From Mucilaginibacter flavus (GTDB taxonomy: Bacteria > Bacteroidota > Bacteroidia > Sphingobacteriales > Sphingobacteriaceae), in contig NZ_JAUFPS010000014.1 in NCBI RefSeq assembly GCF_030409315.1, positions 95,648 to 159,647 of the forward strand: a stretch of 64,000 bases of DNA, in the 5' to 3' direction. The notes under the pieces are model-generated. The model made no database searches. It had not been told where the DNA came from and worked only from the letters and a program-made list of their open reading frames with translations. A program made the translations under genes and the position numbers. Shown here one piece after another: positions 17,980-27,167 of the stretch; within the stretch, counting starts at the first letter, position 1, and each line of letters starts with the position of its first letter.

Positions 17980-18861
17980 TTAATAGCCGGGACCTACAAT
18001 TATTTTTAATGAACCAGGTATTATATTGATATTTAAATTGGCCTGCATTATTTGCGGTTCGCCATCCAGGTGAATTGGCCCTTCTGTTTCACGGAACACC
18101 TTTATTTGCTTACCCCTGATGATCTCAATATATTTTGAACCTTCAATGGTTTTAAGCATCAGCCTTGTGCCAATCTCGGGCAGACGCCATACGGGAAATT
18201 TACGGATGATACATACATCTAATAAACCATCCTGCACAGATGCGTTGGGCGATATATGCACATCATTACCCCATTGTGATGAATTGGCTATACTAACTAT
18301 AAAAGCTTCGCGCTCATACATCTTTCCGTCAATTTCAATGCGGTAACGCTGCGGTTTATAACTGGCTATTTCCTGCATGGTTGATTTGATATAGGTTAAA
18401 AACCCCCGCTTTTTGCCGTGCGAAAACACTTCGGCTATGTGCGCGTCAAAACCCATACCTGCCATATTAAAAAATGGCTGCCCATTCATCTGGCCAGAAT
18501 CGATAGATTCTACTTTATAAGCGCTCAATGCCTTAATTGAATCGGCAGTATTCATCGGGATACTTAAAAACCGGGCTAAACCATTGCCCGATCCAAACGG
18601 AACCACGCCCAATGCTGTACTGCTGCCAACTATAGCCGATGCTATTTCATTAACCGTACCATCGCCCCCTACCGCTACTACCTCATCATATTTACCGGCC
18701 GCTTCAGCAGCTATTTGCTTAGCGTGCGAAACCCCGTCGGTAAATATCACATCATAATCAAATACTTTTTTATCAAGGTTCTGATCAATCAAATCCGGCA
18801 CACCGTCCTTCTTCTTCCCGCCCGATATAGGGTTTATTATAAATAGTGCTCTACGTTTCAA
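17980..18861 (-). CDS. Diacylglycerol/lipid kinase family protein (YegS-like)
   Basis: This 293-residue protein has the diacylglycerol-kinase catalytic fold: the N-terminal [10 protein letters not shown] loop, the ATP motif VGGDGTVNE at residues 64-72, and [10 protein letters not shown] at 88-97. It probably phosphorylates a membrane lipid. The substrate cannot be told from sequence. The start is unusual: a TTG at 18861 directly preceded in frame by a TAG stop, so no upstream ATG is possible and the next Met would remove the family N-terminus. A TTTC-N19-TACTTTTG promoter lies 23 bases upstream. Confidence 0.9.
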   Translation of the reverse strand: MKRRALFIINPISGGKKKDGVPDLIDQNLDKKVFDYDVIFTDGVSHAKQIAAEAAGKYDEVVAVGGDGTVNEIASAIVGSSTALGVVPFGSGNGLARFLSIPMNTADSIKALSAYKVESIDSGQMNGQPFFNMAGMGFDAHIAEVFSHGKKRGFLTYIKSTMQEIASYKPQRYRIEIDGKMYEREAFIVSIANSSQWGNDVHISPNASVQDGLLDVCIIRKFPVWRLPEIGTRLMLKTIEGSKYIEIIRGKQIKVFRETEGPIHLDGEPQIMQANLNINIIPGSLKIIVGPGY

Positions 18862-18884
18862 CTATCTGGTATTATTTAAAGTAT

Positions 18885-18915
18885 CAAAAGTAAATGTATT
18901 TTCGGCTTTGTGAAA
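18885..18915 (-). promoter_or_regulatory. Promoter of the lipid kinase-yciH operon
   Basis: On the minus strand, TTTC (18912-18915) lies exactly 19 bases before TACTTTTG (18885-18892), matching the Bacteroidota TTTG-N19-TAnnTTTG layout with one change in the -33 box. It overlaps the divergent metK promoter. Confidence 0.6.
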
Positions 18916-18930
18916 TTTGTTTTATTTTTG
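18900..18930 (+). promoter_or_regulatory. Promoter of metK
   Basis: TTTC at 18900-18903 lies 19 bases before TATTTTTG at 18923-18930, matching TTTG-N19-TAnnTTTG with one change. Transcription would start near 18936, giving a leader of about 145 bases that begins at the foot of the candidate riboswitch. Confidence 0.6.
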
Positions 18931-18937
18931 CCACCCG

Positions 18938-19037
18938 AAAGTGGAATGATTTAACTACCCGGCAACCGCCGGTACCGGATTGCAACCACGTAAAAAAGTG
19001 CTAAAACCAATGCTTCTTTTTACTAAGTTCCATCTTT
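18938..19037 (+). promoter_or_regulatory. Candidate S-adenosylmethionine riboswitch upstream of metK
   Basis: The leader of the SAM synthetase gene shows the elements of a SAM-I (S-box) type aptamer in a variant form. A closing helix pairs AAAGTGGAA (18938-18946) with TTCCATCTTT (19028-19037), with one bulged C and one G-U pair. Next come AATGATTTAACTA, a hairpin with perfect stem CCGGC/GCCGG and loop AACC, the core TTGCAACCACG, an A-rich loop closed by GTG, and GTGCTAAAACC, which corresponds to the S-box GUGCUAAAUCC. SAM-I riboswitches repress methionine-pathway genes when SAM is abundant. The match is from memory and by eye, not from a covariance model. Confidence 0.65.
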
Positions 19038-19082
19038 AAATCTCCTCTTTATTGTTTTACGTTAATTGTATAAAAAATTTAT

Positions 19083-20333
19083 ATGCCATATTTATTTACT
19101 TCCGAATCCGTATCGGAAGGTCACCCGGATAAAGTTGCCGACCAGATCTCAGACGCGCTGATTGATCATTTTTTAGCATTCGACCCTAATTCAAAAGTTG
19201 CCTGCGAAACCCTGGTAACTACCGGGCAGGTAATTTTGGCGGGCGAAGTAAAATCAAAGGCCTATTTAGATGTTCAAAAAATTGCCCGCGAGGTAATCAA
19301 CAAAATTGGTTACACCAAAGGCGAGTATATGTTTGATGGCAGTTCATGCGGCGTGCTATCGGCCATCCACGAGCAATCGCCGGATATTAACCAGGGCGTT
19401 GAGCGTAAAGCACCAGAAGAACAAGGCGCCGGCGACCAGGGTATGATGTTTGGCTACGCTACTGCCGAAACGGAAAACTATATGCCATTGGCCCTGGATA
19501 TCGCCCATGCTTTATTAATAGAGCTTGCCGCTATCCGTCGCGAAAACACCGAGATCAAATACCTGCGCCCGGATGCAAAATCACAAGTTACTTTAGAGTA
19601 TGATGACGACAATACCCCACAACGTATTGATGCCATTGTAATATCAACCCAACACGATGATTTTGATGAAGAAGCTGCAATGCTTGCTAAAATAAGCGCC
19701 GATATCATCAGCATACTTATCCCTCGCGTTAAAGCTAAATATCCAAAATACGCGCACTTCTTTAACGATCAAATCAAATATCACATTAATCCAACCGGCA
19801 AATTTGTTATTGGCGGTCCGCATGGCGATACTGGCTTAACCGGTCGTAAAATTATTGTGGATACTTATGGTGGCAAAGGGGCACACGGTGGTGGCGCGTT
19901 TTCTGGTAAAGATCCTTCAAAAGTTGATCGCTCTGCCGCATATGCAACCCGTCACATCGCTAAAAACCTGGTAGCTGCCGGCGTTTGTACCGAAGTATTG
20001 GTACAGGTATCATACGCAATTGGTGTTGCACAACCTATGGGTATTTACGTAAACACCTATGGCACTGCCAAAATTGACCTGCATGATGGCGCTATTGCAG
20101 CCAAAGTGGAAGAGGTGTTTAACATGACTCCATACGCTATTGAAACCCGTTTTAAATTGCGCAACCCTATTTATAGCGAAACCGCTGCTTACGGCCACTT
20201 TGGTAAACCAAGCGAAACCGTAACCAAAACATTCATTGCCCACGATGGCAGCGAACTAAAACGCGAAGTTGAACTGTTTACCTGGGAAAAATTAGACTAC
20301 GTAGATAAAGTAAAAACAGCCTTCGGTTTATAA
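19083..20333 (+). CDS. metK: S-adenosylmethionine synthase
   Basis: This enzyme makes S-adenosylmethionine from methionine and ATP in the cytoplasm (416 residues; the family is usually 380-420). Motifs are complete: [15 protein letters not shown] at the N-terminus, [12 protein letters not shown] in the middle, and the phosphate-binding [20 protein letters not shown]. It is a single-gene unit with its own promoter, a riboswitch-like leader and a strong terminator, which suggests feedback control by its product. Confidence 0.98.
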   Translation: MPYLFTSESVSEGHPDKVADQISDALIDHFLAFDPNSKVACETLVTTGQVILAGEVKSKAYLDVQKIAREVINKIGYTKGEYMFDGSSCGVLSAIHEQSPDINQGVERKAPEEQGAGDQGMMFGYATAETENYMPLALDIAHALLIELAAIRRENTEIKYLRPDAKSQVTLEYDDDNTPQRIDAIVISTQHDDFDEEAAMLAKISADIISILIPRVKAKYPKYAHFFNDQIKYHINPTGKFVIGGPHGDTGLTGRKIIVDTYGGKGAHGGGAFSGKDPSKVDRSAAYATRHIAKNLVAAGVCTEVLVQVSYAIGVAQPMGIYVNTYGTAKIDLHDGAIAAKVEEVFNMTPYAIETRFKLRNPIYSETAAYGHFGKPSETVTKTFIAHDGSELKREVELFTWEKLDYVDKVKTAFGL

Positions 20334-20365
20334 GAGCAAGGACTTTTAGAATAAGGAATAAAGAT

Positions 20366-20401
20366 AAAAAGCGATCGGTTTTAGGGCCGGTCGCTTTTTT
20401 T
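20366..20401. terminator. Bidirectional terminator between metK and the helicase gene
   Basis: A stem of about 13 pairs (AAAAAGCGATCGG against CCGGTCGCTTTTT, one G-U/mismatch position) with loop TTTTAGGG and a T run on both strands lies between convergent metK and the helicase gene. Confidence 0.9.
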
Positions 20402-20425
20402 GTGTAGTGCTCAGATGTTCTGCAC

Positions 20426-20447
20426 AGAGACGTAACTATGCGTCTCT
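20426..20447. repeat. AGAGACG hairpin repeat
   Basis: AGAGACG and CGTCTCT pair around an eight-base loop just past the helicase gene stop. A related GTAGAGATGC hairpin is found at 32768-32792. Such GTAGAGACGC palindromes are dispersed repeats in many genomes. Confidence 0.6.
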
Positions 20448-20456
20448 ACTAAAATC

Positions 20457-23400
20457 TTATTCCTCTTCTTCCTCGCTCGCTTCCTCCAATACACCTTCAG
20501 CTTGTTTAAAATTGCTTTTTACAAAATGGCACCATTGGCATTCTTTTTTGCCGCAGCCAGTATTAAAATCATGGGCCATTATTTTGGCATAAGTTTCGGT
20601 GATCTGTTCCGTTACCAGTTCAATATCTGCCGGACTAATCACATATTTTTGCTTGTAATACTCGCCGTCGTTTACCGGTTCAACAAAATCAAAAACGGTA
20701 TCAATTACCTCCCAATCGTTGGTACGGTCACGGTCTACCAATATTTTGTAAAACACACCCTGGCGCCAGTAATCGCCGCCTTGCGGAGCATCAAACGTTG
20801 GGCTTTGCAGTTTGTCTTTGGCGTTTTTTACTTTACCGGTTTTGTAGTCAACTACGGTAACCTGCTTGCCGTCGAACTCCATTTTGTCAAGGTTTCCTTT
20901 TATGGGTACGCCGTTTACCTCGATGTTTTTAATGGCCTTTTCAGTTACGGCTACTTTATTCCAGCCGTTTACGTTTTGCTCATAGTATGGGGGCAATATC
21001 TTTTCGCCGTAGGCTAAGCGGCGTTTGTATTCATCCTTAGTAAACGAGTCACGGTTGCGGGCCATGTACCATTTAAACTCGTTCATGAATTGCTCGGTCG
21101 ATAAAAATTCGTTATCATTTTCTTTGAGCAAACGATAAGTTTTATTCAAAGCCCAGTGTACGGCCTGACCAAAGGTGGCCGAAGGACTTTTGCCCGATGG
21201 CACCCTGATTAAACACTGAAAATAAAAACGCAGCGGGCAATCCAGGTAATTATTTAAATGCGTTACCGATAGCGTATAGTTTTGCAGCAGCTGACTGATG
21301 TAGTTGGTATCTAACAGCTCTACCTTTGGCTTTTCGGTTTCGCTAAACTGGGTAGCTATAAAGCCAATCATGGCATCGGGCATAATTTTTGGATATTGCA
21401 GCTCGGTAGCGGTGCTGGCCAATATCTCACCGATGAATTGCGTGGCTTCATTGTCTTTCCCCTTTTTATCCTTACCTGCGTAAGATATCATGAGGTTTTG
21501 CTTGGCACGGGTAACGGCCACATAAAACAGGCGGCGGGCTTCTTCTTTTTGGGCAATATCATCAGATGATGCCTGGGTTAAGGTATCGGGCAAACTAAAG
21601 CCATTGTTGCGGCCTTTGCTATCCCAGGTACGTTTATCACAGCCAATGAAAAATACATGTTCAAATTCAAGGCCTTTTGAGCCGTGAGCAGTTAAAAAGT
21701 TAACGCCGTTATCGCTGTAGATAATTTTATTAAGGTCGAGCCGGATGCCGTTCTTTTTCATCAGATCAATAGTGGCAATTAGGTCCGATAATTTGATATC
21801 CGGGTTTTTGCGACTTTCGTCCTTCAAAAAGTCGAAGAAACTGGTGAGCATCTGCATGTAGCCACCTTTATCAGTTTGCTGCATAATGTATTTGAGGATG
21901 CCCGTTTTGGCGATAACATCCTGAAAAAAATATTGCACCGTAACATTCACCGCCGATTTTAACAGCTCATCTAAATTATAAATGAGGTATTTCATTTCGG
22001 TGTACTTATCCTGCGCGAAAAGGTCGGGTTGGGTAGGCACCTTTAGTTCGTGAATATACCTGCGGATGGAGATTTTGCCTTTATCGCGACTATTAGCCGA
22101 AAAGTTCTCCTGCGATACCGCTATGCTGGCCTTCGCTATCTCGATAGGCGCAATGTTGAAGAAATCGTAATGTAATATCTCAAACAACAACTCATCGCCG
22201 CTGTAAGGCGAATCGAGCTCCATTTCAAGGTAACGCAATATGTTGATGATCTTTTCACCAAAAGGCTGTGTAAGGATATCAATTTTACGCTTGGTATTTA
22301 TGGCTATCTTTTGCACCTCCAGGTATTGGATCATTTCTTCAACCTGGCTGTGGTTACGGTAAATTACCGCTATTTCGCCCGGCTCGGTACCATTATCAAC
22401 CAGGTTTTTAATTTGCGCCGATACATCAACCAGCTCCTGTTCCGGATTTTCATATTCGCGGATCACCGGCTCAACAGGCATTTGAGCGAAGCGCGGGTGC
22501 GATGCGCGCAAATCTTTATCAAGCTTTAGCTGCGTAGTTAAACGTTCAAAGTTATTATTGATGAGCGCTTTGGAGATATCGAGAATATGCTGGTTTGAAC
22601 GGTAGTTGTGCTTTAGCACCACGGTGTGCAACGTGCTCACATAATCATTGGCAAAATCGAGGATGTTTTTCATGTTGGCACCCTGAAATTTAAAGATCGA
22701 CTGGTCATCATCGCCTACTACAAAAACGTTGGGTACCTCCCAGTAGTTTAGCAAAAAGCGTAACAGTTCGTTTTGCGATCCGCTGGTATCCTGAAACTCA
22801 TCTACCAAAATATACTGGTACCGCTCCTGGTACTTGCGTAAAATTTCTTCGTTATCCCTAAATGCGCGCAACACCCAAATGATCATGTCGTCATAATCAT
22901 AGCGGCCACGGGCTTTCATTTTTACATCGTAGTTCTGGTATTCGTGTACGGCAGCCAGCAGCTTTTTCATCAGGTCGTGCGCAGCATCAATGTCTTTTTG
23001 TTTTGGGTCGCCTACTTTAATACCGGTTTTAGAGTTGGCTCGTTTGTAGGTAAACTCCTCGCGGTTGGGGATATCATCAAGATATGCCTGCACGGCCTGT
23101 TCAATCATCTCCATGTTCCAGTTTTCGCGTTTCATGGTGCTGAACAGGTCTTTAAGGCGTTTGGTATCATAATACACATCGCCGGTAAAGCGCTTGAGCA
23201 AATGATCATTATCAAACTCATCAACCAGCTCGCGGAACAGCATAGCCGATTCCAGATCGGACAAGGCCTCCAAATTCAACTTGCCAAAATACTCCAGGTT
23301 TTCCTGGATGATATCATTACAAAAGGCATGGAAAGTATATATGTTAATGCGGTAAGCATCCGGACCAATAAATTCAAAAAGGCGCTTGCGCATGGCCACC

Positions 23401-23630
23401 GCGCCGGCATCGGTATAAGTTAAGCACAGGATTTCGTTGGGCAGGGCATCGGTATCGGTTAATATTTTACCTATCCGGGCAGCCAGGATCTGGGTTTTAC
23501 CCGTACCCGGACCGGCCACCACCAACACCGGGCCATCCATTGTATTTACAGCAGCCAGTTGCTCGGGGTTTAATCCCGCCAAAGCTGCCTGAAATTTTTC
23601 GTTGTATTTATTAAACGCGGAATTTTGCAT
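20457..23630 (-). CDS. UvrD/Rep-type helicase fused to a PD-(D/E)XK Fe-S nuclease
   Basis: This is a 1057-residue superfamily 1A helicase with a C-terminal RecB-like nuclease. The ATG at 23630 is chosen; the longer reading to 23654 would need GTG. The helicase motifs run in order: Q motif LNPEQLAAVN, Walker A VVAGPGTGKTQ, Walker B ILVDEFQDTSG, VVGDDDQSIFKFQG, NYRSNQHIL, FLTAHGSKGLEFEHVF and the final RRLFYVAVTRAKQNL. The nuclease part (about 790-1045) has FGQAVHWALN, VVDYKTGK and cysteines in LDCPLRFYFQC and CGKKECQWC that can hold an AddB-type [4Fe-4S] cluster. No addA/addB partner is adjacent. A role in DNA end processing or repair is likely. Confidence 0.92.
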   Translation of the reverse strand: MQNSAFNKYNEKFQAALAGLNPEQLAAVNTMDGPVLVVAGPGTGKTQILAARIGKILTDTDALPNEILCLTYTDAGAVAMRKRLFEFIGPDAYRINIYTFHAFCNDIIQENLEYFGKLNLEALSDLESAMLFRELVDEFDNDHLLKRFTGDVYYDTKRLKDLFSTMKRENWNMEMIEQAVQAYLDDIPNREEFTYKRANSKTGIKVGDPKQKDIDAAHDLMKKLLAAVHEYQNYDVKMKARGRYDYDDMIIWVLRAFRDNEEILRKYQERYQYILVDEFQDTSGSQNELLRFLLNYWEVPNVFVVGDDDQSIFKFQGANMKNILDFANDYVSTLHTVVLKHNYRSNQHILDISKALINNNFERLTTQLKLDKDLRASHPRFAQMPVEPVIREYENPEQELVDVSAQIKNLVDNGTEPGEIAVIYRNHSQVEEMIQYLEVQKIAINTKRKIDILTQPFGEKIINILRYLEMELDSPYSGDELLFEILHYDFFNIAPIEIAKASIAVSQENFSANSRDKGKISIRRYIHELKVPTQPDLFAQDKYTEMKYLIYNLDELLKSAVNVTVQYFFQDVIAKTGILKYIMQQTDKGGYMQMLTSFFDFLKDESRKNPDIKLSDLIATIDLMKKNGIRLDLNKIIYSDNGVNFLTAHGSKGLEFEHVFFIGCDKRTWDSKGRNNGFSLPDTLTQASSDDIAQKEEARRLFYVAVTRAKQNLMISYAGKDKKGKDNEATQFIGEILASTATELQYPKIMPDAMIGFIATQFSETEKPKVELLDTNYISQLLQNYTLSVTHLNNYLDCPLRFYFQCLIRVPSGKSPSATFGQAVHWALNKTYRLLKENDNEFLSTEQFMNEFKWYMARNRDSFTKDEYKRRLAYGEKILPPYYEQNVNGWNKVAVTEKAIKNIEVNGVPIKGNLDKMEFDGKQVTVVDYKTGKVKNAKDKLQSPTFDAPQGGDYWRQGVFYKILVDRDRTNDWEVIDTVFDFVEPVNDGEYYKQKYVISPADIELVTEQITETYAKIMAHDFNTGCGKKECQWCHFVKSNFKQAEGVLEEASEEEEE

Positions 23631-23772
23631 AGATAGTAAAATTACGAAAAGCACTGAAATATTGCCGTTGGTAAAATCTGCTGATACGATAATTAAAACT
23701 CCCGCGAACTGTATTTGATGGAGTGGATTATTTAAATCTTAAGATTTCGTATTCGCAATACCTGAATTTTAT

Positions 23773-23780
23773 TAAATTTG
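23773..23780 (+). promoter_or_regulatory. Candidate -7 box of the toxin-antitoxin operon
   Basis: TAAATTTG matches TAnnTTTG and ends 17 bases before the antitoxin ATG at 23798. No -33 box at the usual spacing is evident. Confidence 0.5.
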
Positions 23781-23797
23781 TGAAAAGGGCCAATTAT

Positions 23798-24031
23798 ATG
23801 CGCACATCTCAAATACGAAAACAACTGCATGATTATATTGAAACTGCAGAAGGCAACAAGCTTAAAGCGATATATACCTTACTACAAGATGAGATTTCTG
23901 ATGGCTATGAACTCACTAAAGTACAAAGAGATGAGTTAGACAGAAGATATCACGATCATCAAAATGGAGTTGGCCAATCCTATACTTGGGAAGAAACCTT
24001 AGCTATGGCAAAACAAGCTGTGGTAAAATAG
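23798..24031 (+). CDS. Antitoxin of a ParE-type addiction module
   Basis: This 77-residue protein (start at the ATG at 23798, MRTSQIRKQL; upstream residues lack family character and overlap the promoter) is mostly helical. Its C-terminal part, LTKVQRDELDRRYHDHQNG followed by YTWEETLAMA, resembles the addiction-module antitoxin family PF09720. It would bind and neutralise the downstream toxin and probably repress its own operon. The toxin gene starts 12 bases after its stop. Confidence 0.8.
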   Translation: MRTSQIRKQLHDYIETAEGNKLKAIYTLLQDEISDGYELTKVQRDELDRRYHDHQNGVGQSYTWEETLAMAKQAVVK

Positions 24032-24043
24032 TCGCTTATCTTC

Positions 24044-24343
24044 ATGAGTTATGATCTGAAAATTCGCCAGGAGGCTTCGAAGGAGTTTTCAAATGCATTT
24101 GCATGGTACGAAGAACAACAACAAGGACTTGGTGCGACTTTTGCAAATGCTATTCAAAGAAAACTAAATCAGATTACCAGATACCCGTATCACTACAAAG
24201 CCGACTACAATCAATATCATCAGGCGGTAATAGAGAAATTTCCATTCCTGATAGTTTATACAATAGATGAAAAGTTAAAGCAAATTAATGTAATGGCGAT
24301 ATTTCACACAAGCAGAAATCCCGACAGGAAATTTAGAAAATAA
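24044..24343 (+). CDS. RelE/ParE-family toxin
   Basis: This 99-residue protein has the ParE/RelE toxin layout: LKIRQEASKEFSNAFAWYEEQ, a helical middle with LNQITRYPYHYKA, then the strands EKFPFLIVYTIDE, INVMAIFHTSR and PDRKF. Family members block DNA gyrase (ParE) or cleave mRNA (RelE); the YEEQ-x-GLGATF pattern is nearer to ParE. It is paired with an antitoxin in the usual order. Confidence 0.88.
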   Translation: MSYDLKIRQEASKEFSNAFAWYEEQQQGLGATFANAIQRKLNQITRYPYHYKADYNQYHQAVIEKFPFLIVYTIDEKLKQINVMAIFHTSRNPDRKFRK

Positions 24344-24379
24344 GATACCTTTTACTTACGGTCTCTCAATAAGTAAAAC

Positions 24380-24424
24380 AAAAAAACTCCCTTCGGTAGC
24401 AATATGAGCGGCCAAAGGGAGTTT
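24380..24424 (-). terminator. Terminator of the beta-barrel receptor gene
   Basis: AAACTCCCTT and AAGGGAGTTT form a ten-pair stem around a 21-base loop. On the minus strand the stem is followed by a T run, so it ends transcripts of the receptor gene. It also separates that gene from the convergent toxin gene. Confidence 0.75.
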
Positions 24425-24451
24425 CCTATTTTAGAATAGCCATCCTGGCTT

Positions 24452-26923
24452 TTAATTATTGTTATTATTACTGCTGCCTTCCTTCAAGTCATCATTATTG
24501 ATGGTCTTTTTAGGCTTTTTTGGTTTCTCAACCGACAGGCCGCCAAACTTGTAGCTAAACGTGATCTCGAAGCTGCGGTTATGCATTACGTTCATGGAGT
24601 TTTGGTTGATGTTGGCAGAGTTTACCACCGTTGGGATCTTTAAACCATTGGTAAAAAAGTTTTCGGCACCAATACCTATACTGCCTTTTTTGTTGGCAAA
24701 CTTGCGGTTAAGGCTTAAGTTATATATACCAAAACTACCCTGGTAACCCTGCAGCTGTATCTGGCGCGAACGACGGAAAGCGAACCCCTGGATTGCATAT
24801 TTATCTGAAAGATCGTAACCGCCAAACAAACGGTAGTTGGCCACCCAGCCATGGTTAGTGGCGTGGAAAAGCGGATCAGGGTCCTGGTTATCGAGGTCTA
24901 AATAATACATATCAATACCCGCGTTTAAGGTTAACTTGCTGATAGGCGAAAGATTGGCCGATAAACTCATACCGTACGCGTTTTGCTTGCCCAGGTTTTG
25001 GTAATTTGTTTTGATAGTATCGCCGCTGCTGGTGCGGATAGTTTGGATAGCATCATTGGTGTTACGCATAAAAGCCGATATATTAAAATGGTTGGCTTTA
25101 ATGTTGGTACTGTAAGCCAGCTCAAAGTTGTTGGTAAACTCGGGCTGCAAAGCAGGGTTACCACTGCTGATGTTAAGCGGATTTGATGCCTGGATATTCG
25201 GGTTCAAAAACTCAATAGAGGGGCGTTGAATACGGCGGTTATAGCCTAATTTAATCATATCGCCATTATCAAACTTTTTGCTAATGTTAAGGCTGGGTAC
25301 CAAAACGCCATAATCAGGAATGTTTACGGATGACCCGGTTTGGAAATCGGCATTGATAGTGGTGTACTCGTAGCGGGTACCTGCTTTAATGGTGTAATTT
25401 TTAATCGGGTTAAATGTAAATGATACATACCCCGCCGCAACATTTTGTTTGTAGTTAAATGAGTTTGACAGACTTGATGATGCCAAAGGCTGGTAATTAA
25501 GCGTGCCATCGGCTGCCGATAAGTAAGTATAATCGCTGCTTACGGTACGTACAATATCTTTGGCTCCAAACTCAAGTAGGGTGTTTTTAACCAGGGGTGT
25601 CTGGTAATCGGCCTCAAGGGTAAATTCCTTATTAATGCTGGTGTTATTATTTTTTAAACCACCGGTAGTGGCCCCGTTAGTTTGATCAAGAAAAATATTT
25701 TCAAAATCGTTATGGCGGTTATTCTGGCTGTATTCTGTTAAAAAGCTAAACTCCTGTTCGGGTTTTTTACCGGTAAGGGTATAGGTTAAGGTAGCATCTA
25801 CCGATGTGGAGTTGGCGGTGATTTTATTTTTTTGCAATGATGAGTTGGTGAAAACATCATTAAGGTAGTTGGTAGTTAAAAAATCATCTTGTGTAGTTGG
25901 ACGGGCGTTGGCACCAAATACCACACCCAGACTAAGCGAATTATGTTCATTAATATCATAATCCACACCTGCATTATACCTGGCAAACAAATATTTATTA
26001 TGGGTATTTGCCGATTGCGTGGTACGCGATGCATCACCGGTACTTAAATCGGTTACGGTTTGGTCGTTATTAAACTCGCCGGGAATGTTATATCCACCGC
26101 GACCAAATCCGCCTAATGAAAAATTGAGTTTACCGGTTTTGTAATTACCGTTAAGCCCCAAACCCGCGCCCCTTGTGCCGGCACTTGAATTGAGGTTAAG
26201 TGTCATACCCTTTAAGGTGTTTTGCTTCAGAATAATGTTGATGATACCTCCGCTGCCCTCGGCATCATACTTGGCCGAGGGTGAAGTAATTACCTCTACG
26301 CTTTTGATCAGATCGGCAGGGATTTGTTTCAATGCATCAGAAATACTTGCCGATGCCATGGATGACGGGCGGCCGTTAATCAATACTTTGATATTTGAAC
26401 TACCGCGCACGCTTACGTTGCCATCCAAATCAACAGATACCATGGGTACGCGTTTCATCACATCGGTGGCATCGCCGCCGCGGGCGGTAAGGTCATTTTC
26501 GGCATTGTATACAGTGCGGTCTATCTTTTCTTCAATTACGGCCTTTTTGGCGGTAACCTGCACTTCGTTAAGTAGCTTAGCGTTAGGGGCAAGTAGTATG
26601 CGCCCCAGCTTTAAAGTGCCGCCATCTATTTTAATATTGCTGATGGTTTTATTGGCATAGCCTAAAAAATTAATGCGCAGACTATAAGTTCCGGCGGGTA
26701 GTTTATCGATAGTAAATTTACCATCGGTAGCGGTTACAGTGCCGTTCACTATTTTACCGGCCTGGTCAAGCACGGTTACGGTGGCGTAGTCTACCGGTTT
26801 CTGGCTCAGGGAATCAATAACAGTACCCGAAATGCCCGAACTGGCATCGGTATGTATATTGGCGGCTTTTACCATTGTAACTGGCAGCAGGAATAATATC
26901 AGGAGGTAAAATTTTAGTTTCAT
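24452..26923 (-). CDS. TonB-dependent receptor-like outer membrane beta-barrel protein
   Basis: This 823-residue protein (ATG at 26923, MKLKFYLLILF; the longer reading needs GTG) has a signal peptide, a carboxypeptidase-regulatory-like domain (about 25-105, SGTVIDSLSQKPVDYATVTV), a receptor plug (about 110-230, with KVLINGRPSS and the IKSVEVITSPSAKYDAEGSG stretch), and a PF14905-type barrel to the C-terminus. The plug is followed by GGIINIILK, typical of this group. The tail ends in a run of five asparagines. Substrate unknown. A LytTR two-component system lies just upstream on the same strand. Confidence 0.88.
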   Translation of the reverse strand: MKLKFYLLILFLLPVTMVKAANIHTDASSGISGTVIDSLSQKPVDYATVTVLDQAGKIVNGTVTATDGKFTIDKLPAGTYSLRINFLGYANKTISNIKIDGGTLKLGRILLAPNAKLLNEVQVTAKKAVIEEKIDRTVYNAENDLTARGGDATDVMKRVPMVSVDLDGNVSVRGSSNIKVLINGRPSSMASASISDALKQIPADLIKSVEVITSPSAKYDAEGSGGIINIILKQNTLKGMTLNLNSSAGTRGAGLGLNGNYKTGKLNFSLGGFGRGGYNIPGEFNNDQTVTDLSTGDASRTTQSANTHNKYLFARYNAGVDYDINEHNSLSLGVVFGANARPTTQDDFLTTNYLNDVFTNSSLQKNKITANSTSVDATLTYTLTGKKPEQEFSFLTEYSQNNRHNDFENIFLDQTNGATTGGLKNNNTSINKEFTLEADYQTPLVKNTLLEFGAKDIVRTVSSDYTYLSAADGTLNYQPLASSSLSNSFNYKQNVAAGYVSFTFNPIKNYTIKAGTRYEYTTINADFQTGSSVNIPDYGVLVPSLNISKKFDNGDMIKLGYNRRIQRPSIEFLNPNIQASNPLNISSGNPALQPEFTNNFELAYSTNIKANHFNISAFMRNTNDAIQTIRTSSGDTIKTNYQNLGKQNAYGMSLSANLSPISKLTLNAGIDMYYLDLDNQDPDPLFHATNHGWVANYRLFGGYDLSDKYAIQGFAFRRSRQIQLQGYQGSFGIYNLSLNRKFANKKGSIGIGAENFFTNGLKIPTVVNSANINQNSMNVMHNRSFEITFSYKFGGLSVEKPKKPKKTINNDDLKEGSSNNNNN

Positions 26924-27167
26924 GCTGCAAATAAAGAACACCCCCACCGGTTACTAAAACGCAATAGACCGGCACAACAAAATAATCGACGATAAGCCAA
27001 ATCACCCGGACGGAACTCTGGTTAAGTGCTATCACCCATGCTTCATCGGCACAATTTGCCTATTCGTCTATAAATAGGTGAAAAAGCGGCGCGAAGGTTT
27101 ATTAAGGTTATGGAATCATCATGACGTATTTTCATCTGCACATCCAATCCACACCTGCACATCAAAA
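26924..27167. other. Gap upstream of the receptor gene
   Basis: This 244-base stretch has no gene. TTTATTTGC on the minus strand just before the receptor ATG is a near match to the -7 consensus. About 27130-27165 holds CATCTGCACATCC/CACCTGCACATC words of the family seen at 40730-40915 and 46365-46572. Confidence 0.5.
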
